Shown here: positions 33,613-42,694 of the stretch, piece by piece
How positions within the stretch are numbered: position 1 is the stretch's first letter
Layout: each line of letters starts with the position of its first letter
NCBI RefSeq assembly: GCF_002002735.1
Contig: NZ_MUNY01000031.1
Coordinates: forward strand, 24,891 to 88,890
DNA from: Algoriphagus sp. A40
Lineage (GTDB): Bacteria; Bacteroidota; Bacteroidia; Cytophagales; Cyclobacteriaceae
Length of the DNA: 64,000 nt
Reading direction: 5' to 3'
Translations under genes and position numbers: made by a program
The notes under the pieces: model-generated
Database searches by the model: none
What the model was told of the DNA's origin: nothing
Seen by the model: the letters and a program-made list of their open reading frames with translations, nothing else

Positions 33613-34202
33613 GTGAACAACCAGAAGCTGTAGCCGAACCTGCCCCAACGGTAGCAAGTATTCCTGTGGATTTTTCCACCGCGAAGAAATCTCAGGTAAA
33701 GACTACCATTTCCATTCCCACAAGTCTAAGCCAAACCAAGAAATTGGTGGATGACAAGGCTAAGCAAAGTGAAGAGGCTAAGGTAGTATCGAGTCAGGAA
33801 AAGTTGGAAATAAAGCCATTAGGCTCCTCGATTACACTCACTCAAGAGTTGTTCGATTTACAAATTTTTTCCATACAGGAGCATTTCAGAAAAGCTGATA
33901 AAAATCTGGAGCTGGCGATTTTGGATCAGCCAATCAAAGTGCGCGACGGCGGAGAAGTCATCCTGGAAGTTATGGGCCACATGCAGGAAGAAATCGCCGG
34001 GAAAATGAAACCGGATTTGGTCGGCTTGATCCGTCAATTCACCGGTGCGGAACGTGTCCTGATCACAGTTGAAGTAAAGGAGGAAGTCGATAACGGCAAG
34101 CCGAAACTCTACACAAATACCGACAAGCTGAATTTTCTAAGGGAAAAGCATCCCGCACTGGCTGAGTTTCAGCGGAAGTTCGGGCTCGAAGTGGACTTTT
34201 AG
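33606..34202 (+). CDS. dnaX: DnaX tau-specific C-terminal region (-1 frame)
   Basis: The 198-codon continuation of dnaX is reached by a -1 shift at the A10 run. It starts S-L-S-E-Q-P-E-A-V with a Pro/Ala/Lys-rich linker, followed by a folded-looking domain (from about F-D-L-Q-I-F to the end, L-R-E-K-H-P-A-L-A-E-F) typical of the C-terminus of Bacteroidota DnaX. It has no convincing independent start; ATG-like codons such as that at 33666 sit inside the linker. Its stop overlaps by four bases the stop of the convergent DUF3078 gene. Confidence 0.8.
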   Translation, partial: SLSEQPEAVAEPAPTVASIPVDFSTAKKSQVKTTISIPTSLSQTKKLVDDKAKQSEEAKVVSSQEKLEIKPLGSSITLTQELFDLQIFSIQEHFRKADKNLELAILDQPIKVRDGGEVILEVMGHMQEEIAGKMKPDLVGLIRQFTGAERVLITVEVKEEVDNGKPKLYTNTDKLNFLREKHPALAEFQRKFGLEVDF

Positions 34203-35191
34203 AAGTCCAGAGAAATCCCAAAATTGATCAGGTTCTGTAATTGGACGGCTTGTTTTGAGGTGCCGTCGTCCTGGCGGATATATACTTCCTCATCGTAAAT
34301 CACCGCAGTTTCGATTCGAGTCGAAATGAATTTGTTCACTTTTAGGCGGATGATGGAATTAAAATTGACCACCATATTGCCAAACCGCTCATAGTTGGAA
34401 AAGAGATTTAGATCTGCCTTCCAGGTGACATTTTCCATCAGGATATAATCCGCCACACCAACGGCAAGGGACATACCAGCCTCGGCACGGACGTTTTCAC
34501 CGGGGACCACCCCAAATGCCCCGGCATTGCTGAGCGAGTCGTCCATGACAATTGTAAATCGTCCCGTAAAAGGAGAAAGGATGACTGACAGTTTGCTTTT
34601 GTCCTCATAGGTTTTCCTCAGGTTCAAACCGGTGGAGGATTGGAGGTAGCCGGGAGAAAGCAGGTCCGATATTTTTGTCCGGATTTCATTTTCACTGCCC
34701 GCAGGTTTCGAGTATTTATAGCCGGGCAAAAGCTGGGTCCGTGCATCCAGTTGCGTAGTCAAATACATCAGATTGGAAAGCTGTCGACCGTAATTGCTGA
34801 CAAAAACGAAATTGTCATTGGTTTTTCTGGTTTCAAAATCCCTGCCTCCTTGGCGGTTAAAACCAAGATTTACAGTCAATTGAGTATCCCATACTTTGGA
34901 GTCTTTCTTGTAATTGGCAAACATGGTGACTCCGGAGTTCAACGCGAAAGTACTCGATCCACCTGCAGCCCAGTTGCTCAGGGTGACTTGCTGGATGTTG
35001 AGGTTGTAGTTGCCGCCGGTTTTCCAGAAAATCTCTTTGACAGGTTCCTCAATGATAATCGAATCACCCAACATCAGCAGGGTGTCACCATTGATCAATA
35101 CAGTGTCTGGAATTATTTTTCTGTCCTGAGCAATTGAAGAAAGGCTGAGGAGAACTATCAGGATTCCCGTGAAAAGGAAATGTTTACTCAT
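34199..35191 (-). CDS. DUF3078 outer-membrane-type protein
   Basis: The 330-residue protein has a signal peptide (about 1-21) and the DUF3078 signature V-T-L-S-N-W-A-A-G-G-S-S-T-F-A-L-N-S near residue 70. Alternating hydrophobic strands run to a C-terminal Phe, as in outer-membrane beta-barrels. Function of the family is not known. It is 23 bases downstream of the transglycosylase gene, likely in the same transcript. Confidence 0.92.
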   Translation of the reverse strand: MSKHFLFTGILIVLLSLSSIAQDRKIIPDTVLINGDTLLMLGDSIIIEEPVKEIFWKTGGNYNLNIQQVTLSNWAAGGSSTFALNSGVTMFANYKKDSKVWDTQLTVNLGFNRQGGRDFETRKTNDNFVFVSNYGRQLSNLMYLTTQLDARTQLLPGYKYSKPAGSENEIRTKISDLLSPGYLQSSTGLNLRKTYEDKSKLSVILSPFTGRFTIVMDDSLSNAGAFGVVPGENVRAEAGMSLAVGVADYILMENVTWKADLNLFSNYERFGNMVVNFNSIIRLKVNKFISTRIETAVIYDEEVYIRQDDGTSKQAVQLQNLINFGISLDF

Positions 35192-35214
35192 TAAGGAAAG
35201 GTTTGACGGGCAAA

Positions 35215-36813
35215 TCAGGGCTTGAAGATAACCAATTTCTGGCCGATGCTGATGATGTTTTGGCTTCCGATATTGTTCCAGGACTTCAGTTCATCCACAG
35301 AAATGCCATATTTGCGTGAAATTGCAAACAGAGTTTCCCCTGGACTAACAGTATGAGAAATCCGATCAGCCTGATTTCGGGTAGATCTTTCTGGTTCTGT
35401 TTTGGTGACAACTTCCACAGATTTTGTTTCAGTTGGTTTGGATTCAACTGAAGCAATTTCAGTTCGGTTTTGCTGGACGGGTTGATTTAAGGGGATTATC
35501 GGAATTTCTTCCCCGCGTTTTCTCGGTTCACGGAGGTTCAACACCATACCCGGTTTAAGCTCTGAATCTTTACGAATTCGGTTTTTGGACTTCAAGGATG
35601 CAAGCCGGATTCCGTATTTCTGGGAAATGGTCCAAAGTGTCTCACCCGGTAAGACAAAGTGAGTTTCTACTTCTGCGCTTGTTTTCTTCTTTTCAGTATA
35701 ATAGTATTTGCCAGTTTCAATTCGCTCACCTGGATCCATGTCATTCAGCTTGAGAAGTTTTTTCTCTTTTACGCCGATTTCTTCAGAAAATTTACCTGGT
35801 GAGGTTGTTTTTGAAGCCTGAACCCCTTCCAGTTCATTGACAGTAATCTGGTTTGGTTGGCTGGCTTTGGTTGTATTTCCGGAGATTTTCGGGTACGAAT
35901 TTGCCTGCTTATAGGCCGGAGAATTTTTGACCGAGGCAGAATATGTCTGGCCTGTCTTTGGCTTTTCTTCTGATTTGATGACAGCAGGTTCAAGGGGAAG
36001 ATTGCCTTCCTTGATGTAAAAGAGGGTATATGTCCCGGCAGGCACTTTTCCGTTGCCAGCCCATTTATTGAATTCCTTCAGGTGGTCTTCGCTGACGCCA
36101 AATCTTTTGGACAAAGCGGCCATGGTGACTGGACCCTGAATTTGGATCTCCGTGAGCTTTTGGTTGGAGACAAACATTCCTATTCCGTACTCATAGGCGA
36201 TTTTGTGAGCTAAATATTTCTTGAAATACCAATGGGTATTACGGTCCACTTCGATGATTTTTTTGCCCGAATATTGAGTGCCGAAATAGGCTTTGGCACC
36301 ACCAAGTCCCATTTGATAGGAGACCAGCGCAGTCATCCAGTTGTTAAGCTGACTGTTGTGTTTTTTAAGGTAAGCCGCTGCTCCTCTTGAGGAGGTGGCG
36401 ATGTTTTTACGCTCGTCAATTTGAGCATCCACTCGAAGCCCAACTTCCTCTGCAGTACCTTGCTTAAACTGCCAAAAACCGACAGCATTAGAAGTGGAGA
36501 CGGCGTCAGGAATAAGTCCGCTTTCTTGGATGACCAGATATTTCAGGTCTTCAGGGACTCCCTGATTTCTCAGTTCCCGCTCCACAATTGGGAGATAGAG
36601 GTTGACCCGATCTTGCTTTACTTTGAAATAGGTAGGATTTCGGTATTGCGCATCGACATCCAGCTGAATCTCACGCTGTGCCTGCGGTGTGATTTTTACG
36701 GTTAAATCGGCAAATTCCAGTTGTGTCGGAACCTGGGGAATCTGGGCCAAAATCGATTGGCTCCAAAAGAAAGCAGAAAGAAATAGAATAGATAAGAATT
36801 GACGGGAGATCAT
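35215..36813 (-). CDS. Lytic murein transglycosylase with LysM domains (MltD-like)
   Basis: The 532-residue protein has a signal peptide (about 1-23) and an SLT domain (about 70-200) with catalytic Glu in I-Q-E-S-G-L and the following N-A-V-G-F-W-Q-F. A Lys/Pro/Thr-rich linker and two C-terminal LysM repeats follow (H-F-V-L-P-G-E-T-L-W-T-I and H-T-V-S-P-G-E-T-L-F-A-I), with a third degenerate LysM-like stretch near residue 230. It cleaves peptidoglycan glycan strands in the periplasm; the LysM repeats bind the wall. Confidence 0.94.
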   Translation of the reverse strand: MISRQFLSILFLSAFFWSQSILAQIPQVPTQLEFADLTVKITPQAQREIQLDVDAQYRNPTYFKVKQDRVNLYLPIVERELRNQGVPEDLKYLVIQESGLIPDAVSTSNAVGFWQFKQGTAEEVGLRVDAQIDERKNIATSSRGAAAYLKKHNSQLNNWMTALVSYQMGLGGAKAYFGTQYSGKKIIEVDRNTHWYFKKYLAHKIAYEYGIGMFVSNQKLTEIQIQGPVTMAALSKRFGVSEDHLKEFNKWAGNGKVPAGTYTLFYIKEGNLPLEPAVIKSEEKPKTGQTYSASVKNSPAYKQANSYPKISGNTTKASQPNQITVNELEGVQASKTTSPGKFSEEIGVKEKKLLKLNDMDPGERIETGKYYYTEKKKTSAEVETHFVLPGETLWTISQKYGIRLASLKSKNRIRKDSELKPGMVLNLREPRKRGEEIPIIPLNQPVQQNRTEIASVESKPTETKSVEVVTKTEPERSTRNQADRISHTVSPGETLFAISRKYGISVDELKSWNNIGSQNIISIGQKLVIFKP

Positions 36814-36874
36814 CGAAAGTTACTTTCGTTTTATGAAAGCCTGATCAGCAAAAATGATTCCCTTTTTGCAGCAA

Positions 36875-37519
36875 TCAGAGTTTTCTGGCCATCAAAACTC
36901 CATCCCGTATTGGAAGTAAAACGTTTTCAACCCTTGGGTCATCCTGAACTTTCTTGTTGAAGTCTAAAAGTGCCTGAGTGTCTTTGTCAGTCTTTTGCCC
37001 TTCTTCCACCAGGATTTTTCCTGACCAAAGCACATTGTCTGCGAGGATGATGCCACCGCTCGGCACTTTGTCTATGACCAGGTCAAAATATTCAGAATAA
37101 TAGAACTTATCAGCATCTATAAACACGAGGTCAAAAGGTCCATCCAAAGTTGGAATTATTTTCCGTGCATTGCCTAAACGGTAATCGATTTGGTCTGCGA
37201 GACCACTTTCTTCGAAAAATCCCCTCACCATCGTTTCCAATTCATCGTTGATGTCGAGCGTGATCAGTTTTCCATCCGGCCTTAGCCCTCTGGCCAGGCA
37301 TATCCCGGAATACCCTGTGTAGGTGCCAATTTCCAGGATGGTTTTTGGGCGGAGCATTTTGGAGAAAAGTTCCAGCATTTTTCCCTGGAGGTGCCCGGAG
37401 ATCATCCGCGGCATGAGGACCTTGGCTTGGGTTTCCCTCACTATTTTTTTCAAAAGAGCATCTTCCGGACTGGTGACGGATTCACAATAAGCCAAAAGTG
37501 CCGGATCAAATAATTCCAT
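36875..37519 (-). CDS. SAM-dependent O-methyltransferase (class I, COMT-like)
   Basis: The 214-residue protein has the SAM motif E-I-G-T-Y-T-G-Y-S-G, an acidic strand L-I-T-L-D-I-N and D-L-V-F-I-D-A-D-K with the metal/catalytic Asp. A-D-N-V-L-W-S-G-K is the usual O-methyltransferase family 3 segment. It probably methylates a catechol-like hydroxyl; the substrate is unknown. It is three bases from the M16 peptidase gene, same strand, so one operon. Confidence 0.93.
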   Translation of the reverse strand: MELFDPALLAYCESVTSPEDALLKKIVRETQAKVLMPRMISGHLQGKMLELFSKMLRPKTILEIGTYTGYSGICLARGLRPDGKLITLDINDELETMVRGFFEESGLADQIDYRLGNARKIIPTLDGPFDLVFIDADKFYYSEYFDLVIDKVPSGGIILADNVLWSGKILVEEGQKTDKDTQALLDFNKKVQDDPRVENVLLPIRDGVLMARKL

Positions 37520-37522
37520 TTG

Positions 37523-38752
37523 TCAATTTGGGGTGTAAATAAGGTAGCTGAGCTGCTCTGGGTTAAAAATTTCCTGCGCAATTTCCTGAATTTCCTCGGC
37601 TGTGGTTGATCTGATTTTGTCAAAAATTTTGTCCAGAGGATCAATTTTGTTATGATCGATCAAGCTTTTGCCATAGACCAGCATCAAAGCTGCGTAATTT
37701 TCCTCAGCCATTGCCATCTGTCCAATGGCCTGCTCTTTGGCCATGTGGAGCTGAATGCTTCCGAGTTTTTTGTTTCGGAGTTTTTCCATTTCGCGATGGA
37801 CAATGGTCAGGGATTTTTTCAGGGTTTTTTCTTCGGTACCAAAATAGATTCCAAAAAAACCGGTGTCTGAAAAGGTCTGGTAACTGGACTCAATGCTGTA
37901 CACGTACCCGTAATTTTCCCGAAGGGAGAGATTCAACTTACTGTTCATGCTCGGCCCGCCAAGAATATTATTCAAGAGGAAGAGTTTAAACCGGTTTTTG
38001 TCGTGGAGTGAATAGGCCGGTCTTCCGATAGCACAAAGGGATTGGGTGACGTCTCTTTGGACAGTTTTTCGTTTGGGCTTGTAGTCGTGAAAACCGCTTC
38101 GGACATAAAGCGTATGCTTTGGCTGGATTTGGCTGAGCGGTCCTTCGATTGCTTTCAGAGCCTTTTCGAAAGTGATGTTGCCTACCACCGAAAAGACAAC
38201 TTCCCTGGTGTCGAGCCGTGTGGAAATGAAATCAAAGAAATCCTCTTGGGTAAATCTGGAAACGGTTTCTTCGGTTCCTAAGATATTTCTTCCCAGTGCA
38301 TGATTTTCAAAAACCAATTCGTCCAGTTCATCCTGGATCGAGTCGTCCGGAGAATCACGATACATGGCCATTTCTTCCAAAATCACCTGTCGCTCTTTTT
38401 CAATCTGCTTGGTTGGAAAGGTGCTGTTGAAGGTGATGTCGAAAAGCAATTCGGCGGCTTTGTCGTAGTGGTCTTTGAGGATCGAGGCATAAAAACAAAC
38501 TTTTTCCTTGGTGGTATAAGCGTTCAGTTCTCCTCCAAGTGACTCAAGCCGGTTGAGGATGTGAAAAGTTTTTCGCTTGTGGGTGCCTTTAAAGGCCATG
38601 TGCTCCCAAAAATGTGCGAGCCCTTCCAATTCTTTGTCTTCATCGCGGCTACCGATGTTTAAGATAAATCCACAGTGAACTACTCGTGTATGAGTGACTT
38701 GCTGATGGACTATACGGATGCCGTTTGAAAGTTCTTTTATGTTTAGCTGCAT
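37523..38752 (-). CDS. M16 family zinc peptidase
   Basis: The 409-residue processing-peptidase-like protein carries the inverted zinc motif H-F-W-E-H at 47-51 (HXXEH) and E-K-E-R-Q-V-I-L-E-E-M with the distal Glu ligand. It has no signal peptide. Single-chain M16B proteins of this length are usual in bacteria and degrade peptides. Start is M-Q-L-N-I-K-E-L-S-N-G. Confidence 0.94.
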   Translation of the reverse strand: MQLNIKELSNGIRIVHQQVTHTRVVHCGFILNIGSRDEDKELEGLAHFWEHMAFKGTHKRKTFHILNRLESLGGELNAYTTKEKVCFYASILKDHYDKAAELLFDITFNSTFPTKQIEKERQVILEEMAMYRDSPDDSIQDELDELVFENHALGRNILGTEETVSRFTQEDFFDFISTRLDTREVVFSVVGNITFEKALKAIEGPLSQIQPKHTLYVRSGFHDYKPKRKTVQRDVTQSLCAIGRPAYSLHDKNRFKLFLLNNILGGPSMNSKLNLSLRENYGYVYSIESSYQTFSDTGFFGIYFGTEEKTLKKSLTIVHREMEKLRNKKLGSIQLHMAKEQAIGQMAMAEENYAALMLVYGKSLIDHNKIDPLDKIFDKIRSTTAEEIQEIAQEIFNPEQLSYLIYTPN

Positions 38753-38858
38753 GCTTCTGATCTCCTCTTCGGAAAATACGAATAAATGCTAAAACTGTAT
38801 TGTTTAGATTTTAATTCAGGGAAAGGACTGATTTGTTAACTTCAGGCCGAAATTGATA

Positions 38859-40151
38859 ATGATGAAATATACTTCACTACCCAGAGAACTTTATATCCGT
38901 AACCGGGCAAAATTTGCCGCCAAAATGGCGAAGAATTCGGTCGCGGTTTTCAATTCCAATGACATCATGCCGACGAATGCCGACGGCACAATGAAATTCC
39001 GCCAAAACAATGATTTGTTTTACCTCTGTGGAATTGATCAGGAAGAAACAATCCTGCTTATTGCTCCGGATTGTCCAAATCCCGCCATGCGTGAGGTTCT
39101 TTTTCTCCGCGAAACCAACGAACTTATTGCAGTCTGGGAAGGGCACAAATACACTAAAGAAGAGGCGGAAGCCGCTTCCGGAATCAAAAATATCCAGTGG
39201 CTTTCGGCATTTGATCAGGTTTTTAATACCATCGTTTCGCTTTCGGAGCGGATCTATCTCAATACTAATGAGCACCTTCGTGCCGGTGTGGTGGTCGAGA
39301 CTCAAGATGCGAGGTTTATCAAATCCTGCAAGGAAAAATATCCATTACATGTCTATGACCGGGCAGCTCCGATCATGCACGAGCTGCGTGGGATAAAAGA
39401 AAAGGAAGAAATTGACCAGATGCAGATCGCCTGTGACATCACTGAGAAAGGTTTTCGCCGAATCCTCTCCTTCGTAAAGCCCGGAGTAACCGAGTATGAA
39501 ATCGAGGCGGAGTTTATCCATGAATTCATCCGAAACCGAAGCAAAGGATTTGCTTATGAGCCGATCATTGCCTCTGGTCCTTCCTCCTGTGTGCTGCATT
39601 ACATTGAAAACAATAAAGCCTGCAATGACGGAGAATTGTTGCTTTTGGACGTAGGAGCGGAGTTTGGCAACTACAATGCAGATATGACCCGGACCATTCC
39701 TGTCAACGGGAGGTTTACATCCCGGCAGCGTGCGGTATATGATGCTGTATTGAGAGTTCACAATGCAGCTGGTGGAATTTTGAGACCCGGAACCAATATT
39801 CAGGATTACCACAAGGAAGTCGGCTTGATCATGCAGTCTGAGTTGTTGGGTCTTGGACTAATCGACCAGACCGACATTAAAAATCAAGACCCAAATTGGC
39901 CTGCTTTCAAAAAGTACTTTATGCACGGCACTTCCCACCATCTGGGACTGGATGTGCATGATGTCGGAACGATGCACAATCCAATCACTCCGGGAATGGT
40001 ATTCACCGTGGAGCCGGGGATTTATATCCCTGCAGAAGGATTTGGAATCAGGTTGGAAAACAATATCGTGATTCAGGAAAATGGTTATTTTGACCTGATG
40101 CGAAATATCCCGATCGAGGCGGAGGAGATTGAGGAGTTGATGAATTCTTGA
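38859..40151 (+). CDS. pepP: Xaa-Pro aminopeptidase (M24B)
   Basis: The protein removes N-terminal residues preceding proline. It has the AMP_N domain (about 1-140) and the pita-bread catalytic domain. Metal ligands lie in L-D-V-G-A-E-F-G-N-Y-N-A-D-M-T-R, H-G-T-S-H-H-L-G-L, V-E-P-G-I-Y and R-L-E-N-N. The ATG at 38859 is preferred; the in-frame TTG at 38853 adds two residues. A palindromic repeat and a terminator follow. Confidence 0.93.
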   Translation: MMKYTSLPRELYIRNRAKFAAKMAKNSVAVFNSNDIMPTNADGTMKFRQNNDLFYLCGIDQEETILLIAPDCPNPAMREVLFLRETNELIAVWEGHKYTKEEAEAASGIKNIQWLSAFDQVFNTIVSLSERIYLNTNEHLRAGVVVETQDARFIKSCKEKYPLHVYDRAAPIMHELRGIKEKEEIDQMQIACDITEKGFRRILSFVKPGVTEYEIEAEFIHEFIRNRSKGFAYEPIIASGPSSCVLHYIENNKACNDGELLLLDVGAEFGNYNADMTRTIPVNGRFTSRQRAVYDAVLRVHNAAGGILRPGTNIQDYHKEVGLIMQSELLGLGLIDQTDIKNQDPNWPAFKKYFMHGTSHHLGLDVHDVGTMHNPITPGMVFTVEPGIYIPAEGFGIRLENNIVIQENGYFDLMRNIPIEAEEIEELMNS

Positions 40152-40169
40152 GCTAATTCAATCATTTGC

Positions 40170-40202
40170 AACTTTTCCAAAGTTCAAAACTTTGGAAAAG
40201 TT
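40170..40202. repeat. Perfect 14-bp palindrome, family 1 copy 2
   Basis: AACTTTTCCAAAGT-TCAAA-ACTTTGGAAAAGTT, the same element as at 16171-16203. The second base pair is A-T instead of G-C, a compensated change. Confidence 0.9.
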
Positions 40203-40217
40203 CTATACAAAGAACCT

Positions 40218-40246
40218 AAACTCTCCAGAACCATTTTGGGGAGTTT
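40218..40246 (+). terminator. Terminator after pepP
   Basis: AAACTCTCC/GGGGAGTTT stem with one wobble pair, followed by TTTATTTT. Confidence 0.8.
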
Positions 40247-40297
40247 TTTATTTTGGGCGTATAGAAAAAAGTTAATTGGTGTATAAACTCTAAGGCT

Positions 40298-40492
40298 ATG
40301 AGAACCAACATTGAACTAAATCAGGAACTGATCGAGGAAATCATGAAGCTGACAGCTATTTCGACCAAAAAGGAAGTGGTTCATCGTGCGTTGGAGGAAT
40401 ATCTGAGAAGACTTAAATTAAATGAATTAGCAGGATTAGCCGGGAAGATAAACTGGGAAGGTGACCATGAGAAAATGAGATCTAGGAATTGA
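40298..40492 (+). CDS. VapB-type antitoxin without adjacent toxin
   Basis: The 64-residue protein matches the VapB antitoxin family: M-R-T-N-I-E-L-N-Q-E-L-I at the N-terminus (DNA-binding ribbon part), T-K-K-E-V-V-H-R-A-L-E-E-Y-L-R-R in the helix, then a charged tail. Normally a vapC PIN toxin gene overlaps the 3' end. Here a terminator follows within 12 bases and the next gene is tsf on the opposite strand. It is either an orphan antitoxin or acts on a toxin elsewhere. Confidence 0.88.
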   Translation: MRTNIELNQELIEEIMKLTAISTKKEVVHRALEEYLRRLKLNELAGLAGKINWEGDHEKMRSRN

Positions 40493-40526
40493 AAAACCCT
40501 CTCAGATCGCTCCGAGAGGGTTTTTT
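40492..40526. terminator. Terminator shared by vapB-like gene and tsf
   Basis: AAAAACCCTCTC/GAGAGGGTTTTT stem with T-runs on both strands, placed between convergent genes. Confidence 0.9.
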
Positions 40527-40547
40527 ATTGGGATTCCAGTCGAAAAA

Positions 40548-41378
40548 TTATCCGATAGAAATTCTCTTGAAGGCATTTACAGTCAAGCCTTTGCTTACAC
40601 CGTCCAGGTATTGAGCGATTGACTTAGAGTTGTCTTTTACAAACTGCTGGCTCAACAAGGTGTTTTCCTTGTAGAACTTAGCCAATTTGCCCAGAGCGAT
40701 TTTTTCAAGCATTTCTTCAGCTTTGCCTTCCGCTCTTGCCTGCTCTTTTCCGATTTCGATTTCTCTTTCTACAGTAGAGGAATCTACGCCGTCTTTGTCA
40801 ACAGCGACTGGGTTCATCGCAGCGATCTGCATGGCTACGTCTTTACCTGCTTCTTCTACGTCTGCACCTGAAGTGTTTACCAATCCTACCAACACGCCCA
40901 ATTTGCCATTGGAGTGAACGTAAGGAACTACAGTCTCAGCAGTGACGATTTCGAAGTGAGAGATGTCGATTTTCTCGCCGATTCGGCCAGTCATCTCGAT
41001 GATTTTCTCAGCTACAGTGATGTTTTCGAAAGGAAGAGCCATTACAGCGTCTTTTGATTCTGCCGCGTTTGCCACTGCAAGATCAATCAGCGCGTTTGCA
41101 AATTCACCGAATCCTTCGTTTTTAGCCACAAAGTCAGTTTCGCAAGTCAAAGTAAGCAGGATGCCTTTGGTGCCGTTAGCGGCTACCCGGGTTACTACTA
41201 CTCCTTCTTTGGTCTCACGGTCAGCTCTGGAAGCAGATACTTTTTGACCTTTTTTTCTGAGGATGTCTACTGCTTTTTCGAAGTCGCCTTCAGCTTCTGT
41301 CAAAGCTTTTTTGCAGTCCATCATACCGGCACCGGTCATTTGTCTCAGTTTGTTTACGTCTTGTGCAGTAATTGCCAT
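40548..41378 (-). CDS. tsf: Elongation factor Ts
   Basis: The 276-residue protein has the N-terminal UBA-like part V-N-K-L-R-Q-M-T-G-A-G-M-M-D-C-K-K-A-L and the E-T-D-F-V-A-K-N segment that contacts EF-Tu. It exchanges GDP for GTP on EF-Tu. It is last gene of the rplM-rpsI-rpsB-tsf operon, after an internal terminator hairpin that may lower its level relative to ribosomal proteins. Confidence 0.98.
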   Translation of the reverse strand: MAITAQDVNKLRQMTGAGMMDCKKALTEAEGDFEKAVDILRKKGQKVSASRADRETKEGVVVTRVAANGTKGILLTLTCETDFVAKNEGFGEFANALIDLAVANAAESKDAVMALPFENITVAEKIIEMTGRIGEKIDISHFEIVTAETVVPYVHSNGKLGVLVGLVNTSGADVEEAGKDVAMQIAAMNPVAVDKDGVDSSTVEREIEIGKEQARAEGKAEEMLEKIALGKLAKFYKENTLLSQQFVKDNSKSIAQYLDGVSKGLTVNAFKRISIG

Positions 41379-41434
41379 TGTGTGATCTGTTTATTTTTTT
41401 AAACGGGATATAGTTCGTTAGTCAGATTAAAAAC

Positions 41435-41477
41435 AAAAAATTGAACATCGACCGGAGCCTGATGTTCAATTTTTTTT
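41435..41477 (-). terminator. Attenuator-like hairpin between rpsB and tsf
   Basis: AAAAAATTGAACATC/GATGTTCAATTTTTT, a long perfect stem with an eleven-base loop and a T-run on the minus strand, in the gap between rpsB and tsf. Confidence 0.85.
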
Positions 41478-41496
41478 ATTTCAAATCGAATGTGGA

Positions 41497-42258
41497 TTAT
41501 TCTTGCGTTTCAGCGTCCACAGCTCTTTTTGCTTCTTCCTCTTCAGAAAGTTTAGCATCGTCCTTGTCTCTCTTACGCTCAGAAAGACCTTCTTCGATAG
41601 CTGCTCCAAATGCTTTTACAAGCAAAGAAACGGATTTGAATGCATCATCATTGGCTGGGATTGGGAAATCAACCTCGTTAGGGTTGGAGTTAGTATCCAC
41701 CAATGCGAAAACTGGAATACCAAGCTTTTGTGCTTCGGCGATTGCGATATGCTCTCTCTTGATATCAACTACGAAAAGAGCTGCAGGAAGTCTGCTCAGG
41801 TCGGCAATACCGCCCAAAACACTTTCCATTTTTTCTTTGTCACGGCTAACCATGAGACGCTCTTTCTTAGCCAAGTTCTTGTAAGCATCCTCTTTCATCA
41901 GTTTTTCAAGACCTGACATTTTTTTGAGGGACTTACGGATAGTTGCGAAGTTGGTCAACATACCACCCAACCATCTTTCGGTCACGTAAGGCATGTTCAG
42001 ACGCTGTGCTTCAGCAGCTACTAGATCTTTAGCTTGTTTTTTCGTAGCGACAAACATGATTTTTTTGCCGGAACGTACGATTTGCTTGATTGCGTTGGAT
42101 GCTTCTTCGAGGCAGGCAAGCGTTTTGTTGAGGTCGATAATATGGATACCATTCTTCTCCATAAAGATATATGGAGACATTCTTGGATCCCACTTTCTCG
42201 TCAAGTGTCCGAAGTGAACACCAGCATCCAGTAAGTCTTTGTATTCGATTTTTGACAT
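41497..42258 (-). CDS. rpsB: 30S ribosomal protein S2
   Basis: The 253-residue protein carries the S2 signatures [17 protein letters not shown] and [12 protein letters not shown]. It ends in a charged tail rich in Glu, Lys and Arg after residue 225. It is third gene of the rplM operon. Confidence 0.98.
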   Translation of the reverse strand: MSKIEYKDLLDAGVHFGHLTRKWDPRMSPYIFMEKNGIHIIDLNKTLACLEEASNAIKQIVRSGKKIMFVATKKQAKDLVAAEAQRLNMPYVTERWLGGMLTNFATIRKSLKKMSGLEKLMKEDAYKNLAKKERLMVSRDKEKMESVLGGIADLSRLPAALFVVDIKREHIAIAEAQKLGIPVFALVDTNSNPNEVDFPIPANDDAFKSVSLLVKAFGAAIEEGLSERKRDKDDAKLSEEEEAKRAVDAETQE

Positions 42259-42296
42259 GAATGAAATTGTTTTCTATTGAATGAAGATAGTTCCTA

Positions 42297-42683
42297 TTAA
42301 CGCTTGGAGAACTGGAATCTTCTTCTTGCTTTTCTACGTCCTGGCTTCTTACGTTCTACCATTCTAGGGTCACGGGTAAGGAAACCTTCTTTTTTCAGAG
42401 CACCTCTGTGCGCTTCGTCGAATTCGCACAAAGCTCTGGAGATCGCCATACGGGCTGCTTCAGCCTGGCCTTTGATCCCACCGCCGTCCACGTTGATTTG
42501 TACGTCGTAGGTACCTTCTACGCCCACAAGGGTCAAAGGCTGCTTTACTACGATCTGGTGCAGTTCAAACGGGAAGTAAACTTCGATTGCTTTGTCGTTT
42601 ACGGTGATTTTGCCATTTCCCGGAGCCATGTAAATACGTGCTACAGAGGTCTTTCTTCTACCGATTTTATTGATCATTTCCAT
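42297..42683 (-). CDS. rpsI: 30S ribosomal protein S9
   Basis: The 128-residue protein has G-R-R-K-T-S-V-A-R-I near the N-terminus and the S9 tail K-K-P-G-R-R-K-A-R-R-R-F-Q-F-S-K-R that reaches the P site. Met3 is a possible alternative start. It is 11 bases after rplM. Confidence 0.98.
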   Translation of the reverse strand: MEMINKIGRRKTSVARIYMAPGNGKITVNDKAIEVYFPFELHQIVVKQPLTLVGVEGTYDVQINVDGGGIKGQAEAARMAISRALCEFDEAHRGALKKEGFLTRDPRMVERKKPGRRKARRRFQFSKR

Positions 42684-42694
42684 GATTTAGGCGA

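Noticed and set aside
32467..34202. dnaX as a plain pseudogene
   Set aside because: dnaX is essential, the catalytic part is intact, and the break lies exactly at an A10 run with the -1 frame open; slippage or a read error is more likely.
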